Source: Fidelibacterota bacterium (lineage in GTDB: Bacteria; Fidelibacterota; UBA2242). From it: 6,250 nucleotides of DNA. Below the pieces are notes generated by a model. It was not told the DNA's origin, ran no database searches, and saw only the letters and a list, made by a program, of their open reading frames with translations. Location: assembly GCA_003527965.1 (NCBI GenBank), contig DPVY01000048.1:490-6739 (forward strand), read 5' to 3'. Of the stretch, positions 1-4,377 are shown piece by piece. The position numbers were made by a program, and so were the translations under genes. Positions within the stretch are counted from its first letter, which is position 1; the number at the start of each line of letters is the position of its first letter.

Positions 1-65
1 ATTCTGATGATCCCGACTTGTCGGAAGAAAACGAATCTATCAACTCGGTTATAAAAAAAATATAA
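1..65 (+). CDS. 3' end of an upstream gene, product unknown (partial)
   Basis: Reading from base 3, the frame is open from the left edge for 20 codons and ends at TAA (63-65). The visible tail is strongly acidic and polar at first (it begins SDDPDLSEENES) and ends in VIKKI, which looks like an ordinary disordered protein C-terminus. Another frame is also open to position 54 but gives a less protein-like sequence. The gene cannot be identified from 20 residues. It ends 134 nt before cas6, with AT-rich DNA between, so it is probably not in the same tight operon. The stretch could also be chance coding potential. Confidence 0.4.
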   Translation, partial: SDDPDLSEENESINSVIKKI

Positions 66-199
66 GACTTGAGGAAAAAAACACTGGCTTTTTATTATTT
101 TATTCTTTAACTATTGCATAAATATAACAAGGGTATGGGAATTTTTATATCCTTTTCGTTGTTTGTACTACGATTTGATTATACGGGAGGCTATGTATT
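66..199 (+). promoter_or_regulatory. AT-rich leader with probable promoter of the cas operon
   Basis: This non-coding stretch ahead of cas6 is very AT-rich, with A-runs at 51-60 and 75-81 and T-runs around 89-107. The best sigma-70-like pair I can see is TTGAGG (69-74) and TATTAT (93-98) with an 18-nt spacer, 4/6 and 5/6 matches. A second possible -35 element, TTGCAT (114-119), lacks a good -10 partner. No CRISPR repeat or strong hairpin is present. A promoter is expected here because cas6 is the first gene of the run, but the exact elements are an inference and in such AT-rich DNA chance matches are common. Confidence 0.3.
185..190 (+). promoter_or_regulatory. Ribosome binding site of cas6, sets the GTG start
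   Basis: GGGAGG lies 9 nt before the GTG at 200. It supports GTG as the start. The nearer ATG at 193 is in another frame, only 2 nt from the site, and leads to a 19-codon dead end. Confidence 0.65.
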
Positions 200-1006
200 G
201 TGAGATTAAGAATCAGTGCTATAAGCCGCAAACCGGGATTTATTCCGGTTAATTATCAATATCAACTACAGTCGGCGATTTACGACCTGATCCGCAGGTC
301 TTCGGAAAAATACGCCGACTTTTTGCATGAAGAGGGCTATTCAAATCTCGAATCAACCCTCAAACACTTTAAACTCTTTACCTTTTCCCGCCTTTCCGTT
401 CGACCATATCACTGGAATCGGAATGGGTTTTCCGATGTCCGGCAAATTGAAATCATCTTTTCCACAGCCCTGCCGGCGAACTACGAGCACATCATTTACG
501 GTATTTTCTCGAAAATGTCTTTCCGGCTGCAATTTTCGGAAAACAGTCTCACCTGGGATGTCCGGGAGGTCCAATCCCTGCCGGAACCGGAATTTTCATC
601 ACCTATGAAAATGCGCTGCCTCTCGCCGATTACACTTTCATCCCGCCGGGATAAACCCGACGGCGGTTCTGAAATCCATTTCCTGGAATATCTGAATCCC
701 GATGAAAAAGAAAAGTTTATCGCTAACCTCCATCAAAATCTGATCAGAAAATATGAAGCCTTCAATCAAAAAACCTATAGCAATAATTACACCTTTGACT
801 TTTGTCCCGACCCGGATTACCTGATTAAAAAAGCCGGCAAAGTCAGCAAACTAATCCGGTTCAAGAACGGTGTCAATGTCAAAGCCCTGGAAGCGCCTTT
901 TATTGTCACCGGCGATCCCGAGCTGATTAAAATCGGCTACCAGTGCGGCTTCGGCGAGAAAAACAGCGCCGGCTTCGGATGTGTGGAGGGAGGGTGGTTA
1001 AAATAG
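200..1006 (+). CDS. cas6: CRISPR-associated endoribonuclease Cas6
   Basis: Cas6 is the metal-independent endoribonuclease that cuts the CRISPR precursor transcript inside each repeat to give mature crRNAs. The 268-residue length is normal for the family. The N-terminus (MRLRI, then PVNYQYQLQSAIY at 16-28) is typical of the first ferredoxin-like fold. Y28, H43 (in FLHEEGY) and K58 (before LFTFS) align in context with the Tyr-His-Lys catalytic set known from Pyrococcus furiosus Cas6. The C-terminus carries the hallmark glycine-rich loop, GFGEKNSAGFG at 250-260. The GTG start is chosen because it is preceded by GGGAGG at 9 nt and gives the conserved MRLRI beginning. The gene stands 236 nt from cas8, unlike the packed genes downstream. 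Its 3' half is clearly richer in GC (about 56% over 541-660) than cas8 (about 37% in two 60-base samples), which hints at a separate history. Confidence 0.95.
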   Translation: MRLRISAISRKPGFIPVNYQYQLQSAIYDLIRRSSEKYADFLHEEGYSNLESTLKHFKLFTFSRLSVRPYHWNRNGFSDVRQIEIIFSTALPANYEHIIYGIFSKMSFRLQFSENSLTWDVREVQSLPEPEFSSPMKMRCLSPITLSSRRDKPDGGSEIHFLEYLNPDEKEKFIANLHQNLIRKYEAFNQKTYSNNYTFDFCPDPDYLIKKAGKVSKLIRFKNGVNVKALEAPFIVTGDPELIKIGYQCGFGEKNSAGFGCVEGGWLK

Positions 1007-1076
1007 TTGAATTGGTTGAATTGGTTGAATTGGTTGATTGGTTGAATTGGTTGAATTGGTTGAATTCGTGAATTGG
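1007..1076 (+). repeat. Tandem repeat, eight units of TTGAATTGG
   Basis: Units lie at 1007-1015, 1016-1024, 1025-1033, 1034-1041 (TTGATTGG, one A lost), 1042-1050, 1051-1059, 1060-1068 (TTGAATTCG) and 1069-1076 (TGAATTGG, one T lost). The first three and units five and six are identical. The array begins on the first base after the cas6 TAG stop. The units are too short and have no spacers, so this is not a CRISPR array. It is a minisatellite-like repeat that could change copy number by slippage. Any open frame through it on either strand is low-complexity and not a credible gene. No function can be assigned from sequence. Confidence 0.95.
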
Positions 1077-1091
1077 TTTGTTGGGGATGAG

Positions 1092-1214
1092 ATGAGCGAA
1101 GAGGCGGTGCGCAATATTGGAGAGTATAAACGTCACTATTCCGGATTATTGACAGTTATAAGTGACAATATCCCAGGATTATTGCATGGTATGAGAAGCA
1201 ATAAATTGATTTAA
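1092..1214 (+). CDS. Possible small protein of 40 residues, unknown function
   Basis: An ATG at 1092, preceded at 5 nt by GGGG (1083-1086), opens a 40-codon frame that ends at TAA (1212-1214), 28 nt before the preferred cas8 start. The predicted peptide begins MSEEAVRNIGEYKRHYSG. It is charged in the first half and contains two GLL motifs in the second, encoded by a direct repeat of GGATTATTG (1143-1151 and 1176-1184). I recognise no family. It has no signal peptide or membrane segment. It could be a real small cas-linked protein, the remnant of a decayed gene between cas6 and cas8, or chance. A frame this short is not strong evidence by itself, and the ribosome binding site is only moderate. 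Confidence 0.3.
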   Translation: MSEEAVRNIGEYKRHYSGLLTVISDNIPGLLHGMRSNKLI

Positions 1215-1230
1215 AAAGAAAAATATTATG

Positions 1231-1236
1231 AAGGAG
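1231..1236 (+). promoter_or_regulatory. Ribosome binding site of cas8, sets the ATG at 1243
   Basis: AAGGAG sits 6 nt before the ATG at 1243. It lies inside the longer frame that would start at the ATG at 1228, and that upstream ATG has no comparable site before it. This favours 1243 as the true start. Confidence 0.7.
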
Positions 1237-1242
1237 AAGCCT

Positions 1243-2625
1243 ATGCTTAGAGAAAATATTTCTTTTCAACCGACCGGTGATCCCTTTGTGGACGCCGGGG
1301 GGATGGCACTGGAACATATTGCCGGTCAGTTCCCGGAGAAATCTCTATTAGAGTTGATCGAGTGGGCAGCCCGGATTTATGTGGAAAGGTGGGGTACGAA
1401 ACTGAACTCTGTATTTCATGGTTCACCAATAACTCATCCCACAACAGCGATGAAAGTACGTATTCCTAAAAATATGGAATTATTTAAAGAAATCCTATCA
1501 AGCAGAAAAAATCCTGGTTATTGTCGCTATTGTGGCAGGGAAGATTATTTAATTGATGCAGGTAGAGATAAATCCTGTCTTTCCGGATCGGGGACTCTGG
1601 TTAACTTTCATCACTCACATGAACCGGGGCTGATGATTTGCCCGCAGTGTGCCGTAAAATACTTTTTCCTGCCATTTGGAATTTTACAAATGGGTAATCT
1701 GGCGCTATTACAAGCAACAAGTCCACAGGGAAAGCGATACTGGCTAAACAAAACAGTTATTGAGAATTTGAACAAGATCGGGAATAATACTTCAGAGGGA
1801 ATTTTAAAATCGGTTTACTCAAATCCAGAAAACGCACTTTTTCGGCTGGCTGCGGATATCATCACAGAAAACCTATCTACCGAATTAGATGAGAATCTGA
1901 CCCTATACTATTTTACTAATTTTGCAGCCTCGGTTGACTGTGCACTCCATACCATTCCCAGCCCGGTATTCCGGTTTATGCGACTTGCACTTAAAAATTG
2001 TCCGCAACAGTGGTATTTATTCGTCAGACGACATTATCATATTTCAAAATCAAACTGGAATTATTCCGAAGATCAATGGGAGCAAAAGGGAAGTGTAATT
2101 TCGGAAGATGAGTATCTCAATCATAAAAACGATGTTCATCTAAAACTTCTTGCAGGTAAGAGTATTTTATCGGCTTTGCAGCACTTTTATAAAGCCAATT
2201 ACCTTCATGCGAAACAAGAGATGGATACTAACATGGCAATTTATTATGTACAGGAGGTGTTGAATATGCAAAAAGAACAAATTTTATTGATTAAGAAGAT
2301 TGGGACTAAAATCTTCGAGCTGATGGAGAAAGAGAGCAATTACAAAAAGTATCTGGTGATGATCGAGGGATCGACCCGGGCATATCAATTGCGGTTGGCT
2401 CTAATCAAGATCATTAAAATGAATTACCAAAACGGAGCTGAGGAACCGGTATTCACGATAGACGAGTATGTAAACTATCTTTTCCCGGACGGTCAGTATT
2501 GGGGAGAAGTCAGAGATTTATTACTCATCTTTCTGTATGAAAAACTACATCAGAACGCAATTAATGTAGCTGAAATAAGTGATGTTGAATTAAAAGAAAC
2601 TGAAGAAATAAGCCAAGGCGCATAG
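1243..2625 (+). CDS. cas8: Cascade large subunit Cas8, Cst1 type (subtype I-B/Tneap)
   Basis: Large subunit of the Cascade surveillance complex; in type I systems Cas8 recognises the PAM and helps recruit Cas3. The 460-residue protein begins with the Cst1-like motif TGDPFVDAGG (11-20). A probable zinc-binding module follows, with CxxC at 94-97 (CRYCG) and CxxC at 133-136 (CPQC), and C112 and an HHSH cluster at 123-126 between them. The last 120 residues look mostly helical and end in an acidic tail. The start at 1243 is preferred over the ATG at 1228, which would add only MKEKP and would bury the AAGGAG site. The stop TAG overlaps the ribosome binding site of cas7, so the two are probably translationally coupled. 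Assignment rests on the motifs, the length and the neighbouring Cst2 and Cas5t genes. Naming varies (cas8a1, cst1, cas8b). Confidence 0.88.
   Translation: MLRENISFQPTGDPFVDAGGMALEHIAGQFPEKSLLELIEWAARIYVERWGTKLNSVFHGSPITHPTTAMKVRIPKNMELFKEILSSRKNPGYCRYCGREDYLIDAGRDKSCLSGSGTLVNFHHSHEPGLMICPQCAVKYFFLPFGILQMGNLALLQATSPQGKRYWLNKTVIENLNKIGNNTSEGILKSVYSNPENALFRLAADIITENLSTELDENLTLYYFTNFAASVDCALHTIPSPVFRFMRLALKNCPQQWYLFVRRHYHISKSNWNYSEDQWEQKGSVISEDEYLNHKNDVHLKLLAGKSILSALQHFYKANYLHAKQEMDTNMAIYYVQEVLNMQKEQILLIKKIGTKIFELMEKESNYKKYLVMIEGSTRAYQLRLALIKIIKMNYQNGAEEPVFTIDEYVNYLFPDGQYWGEVRDLLLIFLYEKLHQNAINVAEISDVELKETEEISQGA
2252..2259 (+). promoter_or_regulatory. Internal Shine-Dalgarno site within cas8
   Basis: AGGAGGTG, an eight-base match to the anti-Shine-Dalgarno end of bacterial 16S rRNA, lies in the coding part of cas8 (codons for Gln-Glu-Val). 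It is followed by an in-frame ATG at 2266, 8 nt after the AGGAGG core. This is as strong as or stronger than any site ahead of the full-length genes here. Chance within codons for QEV cannot be excluded. Confidence 0.65.
2266..2625 (+). CDS. cas11: Putative Cascade small subunit Cas11, nested in-frame in cas8
   Basis: Starting from the ATG at 2266 (Met342 of Cas8), the same frame gives a separate 119-residue protein ending at the cas8 stop. It begins MQKEQILLIKKIG. Most of it is rich in Leu, Ile, Lys and Glu in helix-like patterns, as expected for the alpha-helical Cas11 subunits that line the Cascade backbone and stabilise the displaced DNA strand. Types I-B, I-C and I-D are known to make Cas11 by internal translation of the large-subunit gene. 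This locus fits: no separate small-subunit gene lies between cas6 and cas3, the size is right, and a near-perfect AGGAGGTG precedes the ATG at good spacing. The expression is inferred; the ribosome site, frame and size are seen directly. Confidence 0.65.
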   Translation: MQKEQILLIKKIGTKIFELMEKESNYKKYLVMIEGSTRAYQLRLALIKIIKMNYQNGAEEPVFTIDEYVNYLFPDGQYWGEVRDLLLIFLYEKLHQNAINVAEISDVELKETEEISQGA

Positions 2626-2634
2626 GAGGAAGAG

Positions 2635-3684
2635 ATGAAAACAATTCAAGGATTTGTATTAATCGATGTTGATGTAGCGGCGTTGAATAATGCCGGAGGC
2701 GACAAATCGTCCAATTTGGAAAATGCCGTTATCACCAAAAAAATCAAAAAGAACGGTAAGGATTATCCTTATGTATCCGGTCAGGCATGGCGGTACTGGT
2801 GGCGGGAAACCCTGGTTCATAATCATAGTTGGAAAATGTCACCGGTAATTCGAGAAAAGAAAATTGCTTATACTGAGGCTGATCCCATGAAATATCCTGA
2901 TGATGATATATTTGGGTATATGCGGGCAGGAAAAAAGGAGATCGAAGATTCCGAAACACATAAAAAGAAATCAGTCAATATTACATTAACCCGTGTTTCG
3001 CCTCTGAAAAATTCGGCTCTTATCGGGATTGCATACAATCCGATTATTCAGAATTGGGCGTCAATGACCCGGCAGGATGGCGATGCAGTGCCATTTAGCA
3101 TTGACGAATATTGCGCCATTATGAAGGGTATGTTTTCTATTGATACGGATATGGTTGGGACATTTTCATCTATGAATAAGACAGGTTATACCAATATCAA
3201 TGATTCGATGAAAGAAGATTATCTTAAGAACGGGGCTATCGAAATAGATGATCCAATTACAAAAGACAAAGCCGGAAATCATCTGAAACTTGTCCGCATT
3301 GATAAAACAATTCGCGAAAAACGTATCAAGGACGCTGTGCTGGCATTGAAGACGATTTCAGGCGGCGCCAAACAAACGACTAATCTGGCTGATGTGACGC
3401 CAAAACTGATTGTGTTGGCAAAATTCCAAAGCGGAAATCATCCCTTCTCCCATTTGGCAAAGGAAGAATTGGGCAAAGCGGTTTTCTCAGTGGATGCTTT
3501 AAAAGAGGTATTGAATGATTATGCTGATCAGTTCGATGGTAAGGTATTCATCGGGAAACGCATGGGTTTTATGGATGAGCTGGATAAAGAATTACATCCG
3601 CTGAAAGAAACCGGAAAAATCGAATATGGCCCGATCAATGAAATTATAGATAATTTTGTCAACACCATTAAACTGGATGAGTAA
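2635..3684 (+). CDS. cas7: Cascade backbone subunit Cas7, Cst2/DevR family
   Basis: Cas7 is the repeated backbone subunit of Cascade; several copies polymerise along the crRNA spacer and hold it for pairing with target DNA. The 349-residue length fits the Cst2/DevR branch. The N-terminus shows the family pattern: a first beta strand (GFVLIDVDV, 6-14), ALNNAGGDK (16-24), then YPYVSGQAWRYWWRETL (44-60), a strongly conserved signature. A second glycine motif, GGAKQTTNLADVTPK, lies at 243-257. The start is clear: AGGAGG (2624-2629) overlaps the cas8 TAG and is 5 nt from the ATG, with only 9 nt between the genes. The cas5 ATG follows the stop after 1 nt. This packing suggests coupled synthesis of the complex. 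Composition resembles cas8. Nothing is truncated or disrupted. Confidence 0.95.
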   Translation: MKTIQGFVLIDVDVAALNNAGGDKSSNLENAVITKKIKKNGKDYPYVSGQAWRYWWRETLVHNHSWKMSPVIREKKIAYTEADPMKYPDDDIFGYMRAGKKEIEDSETHKKKSVNITLTRVSPLKNSALIGIAYNPIIQNWASMTRQDGDAVPFSIDEYCAIMKGMFSIDTDMVGTFSSMNKTGYTNINDSMKEDYLKNGAIEIDDPITKDKAGNHLKLVRIDKTIREKRIKDAVLALKTISGGAKQTTNLADVTPKLIVLAKFQSGNHPFSHLAKEELGKAVFSVDALKEVLNDYADQFDGKVFIGKRMGFMDELDKELHPLKETGKIEYGPINEIIDNFVNTIKLDE

Positions 3685-3685
3685 C

Positions 3686-4333
3686 ATGAAAGTGTACAGG
3701 ATACATCTATCCAGTTGGACGGCTTCTTTCCGTTATCCCAACCTTATCAGCGCCTATCAGCCGACGCTACCCGCCCCACCGCTCGCCACAATTAACGGAT
3801 TAATAAGCGCGGCTGCCGGGGATTACATTGTTATAGATAACGAAAGAGTGGGTTTTGTCCTGACCCATGCCGGTAAGACAGTTGATTTGGAAACCATTTA
3901 CCAGATGGGTAGAAGTCTGTCTCAAATCAAATCCAATGTTATCCGTCGGGAATTTTTAACAGATGTTAATTTATACCTATATACCGATTCGTACCGTATT
4001 GCTGGTTATTTCCGGCAACCATGTTATCAAATGTTATTGGGACGTTCCGGCGATCTCGCACAAGTTGACGAAATTGACGAACTGCAGATTGATGAAAAGG
4101 AAAGTTTATCAAAACTCAAAGGAACGATTATTCCATTTCGAAAATATCAACTGCCCGCTCCGCTTCAAGCCTTACCCAAATCCTTCACGAACACAATTCC
4201 TCGCAGGAATATCGGGACTTCGCCCTATTATCTGTTGGATTGCAACTATCGACAGCCGGGTCCAATTAACGCAAAGGGATTTGAGGATATAGTTGAGGAT
4301 GAGCCGTGGGATGTTTACTGGCAGGAGCATTAA
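3686..4333 (+). CDS. cas5: Cascade subunit Cas5, Cas5t type
   Basis: Cas5 caps the 5' handle of the crRNA and joins the Cas7 backbone to the large subunit. The N-terminal signature is clear: MKVYRIHLSSWTASFRYPNL (1-20) followed by QPTLPAPPLATINGLISAAAG (25-45), matching the RAMP-fold first strand and the proline-rich loop plus helix of Cas5t. The 215-residue length is usual for the short Cas5 proteins that are not nucleases. The ATG at 3686 is preferred because MKVYRIHLSSW is the natural N-terminus and GGATGAG (3674-3680) is 5 nt upstream, inside the end of cas7. In-frame alternatives at 3677 (ATG) and 3656 (TTG) would only add residues encoded by cas7 coding sequence. The start lies 1 nt after the cas7 stop, so translation is probably coupled. 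Confidence 0.93.
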   Translation: MKVYRIHLSSWTASFRYPNLISAYQPTLPAPPLATINGLISAAAGDYIVIDNERVGFVLTHAGKTVDLETIYQMGRSLSQIKSNVIRREFLTDVNLYLYTDSYRIAGYFRQPCYQMLLGRSGDLAQVDEIDELQIDEKESLSKLKGTIIPFRKYQLPAPLQALPKSFTNTIPRRNIGTSPYYLLDCNYRQPGPINAKGFEDIVEDEPWDVYWQEH

Positions 4334-4340
4334 AAATTGT

Positions 4341-4352
4341 GGCTAAGTAGCC
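4341..4352 (+). repeat. Short perfect inverted repeat between cas5 and cas3
   Basis: GGCTA (4341-4345) and TAGCC (4348-4352) form a perfect dyad with a 2-nt centre, in the 44-nt gap between cas5 and cas3. The centre is too short for a stable RNA hairpin and only a weak T-run follows (4362-4365), so this is not a convincing terminator. It could be a protein-binding dyad or chance. Confidence 0.35.
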
Positions 4353-4377
4353 CTATCCCTATTTTGAGATTGGTATT

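Noticed and set aside
13..24. CCGAC-TT-GTCGG dyad as a terminator
   Set aside because: It lies inside the probable coding tail of the upstream gene, has a 2-nt centre and no T-run follows on the + strand.
193..252. ATG at 193 as an alternative start near the cas6 ribosome site
   Set aside because: It is out of frame with cas6, only 2 nt from GGGAGG, and stops after 19 codons.
1007..1076. Tandem units as a CRISPR array
   Set aside because: The 9-bp units are contiguous with no unique spacers and are far shorter than CRISPR repeats.
927..1136. Minus-strand open frame of 69 codons with NQF and STN repeats
   Set aside because: Its low-complexity sequence is just the 9-bp tandem array read on the other strand, and it overlaps the conserved glycine-rich end of cas6.
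1149..1154. Perfect TTGACA as a -35 element of a separate cas8 promoter
   Set aside because: No acceptable -10 hexamer lies 15-19 nt downstream; the bases there read TATCCC/CCAGG. It remains possible that another promoter exists in the gap.
1132..1166. GTCACT / AGTGAC inverted repeat
   Set aside because: Six-base arms separated by 23 nt are not significant in this region.
1179..1204. Inverted repeat TTATTGC / GCAATAA with a 12-nt loop ahead of cas8
   Set aside because: The stem is 7 bp and AT-rich with no T-run after it, so it is weak as a terminator or riboswitch and easily arises by chance.
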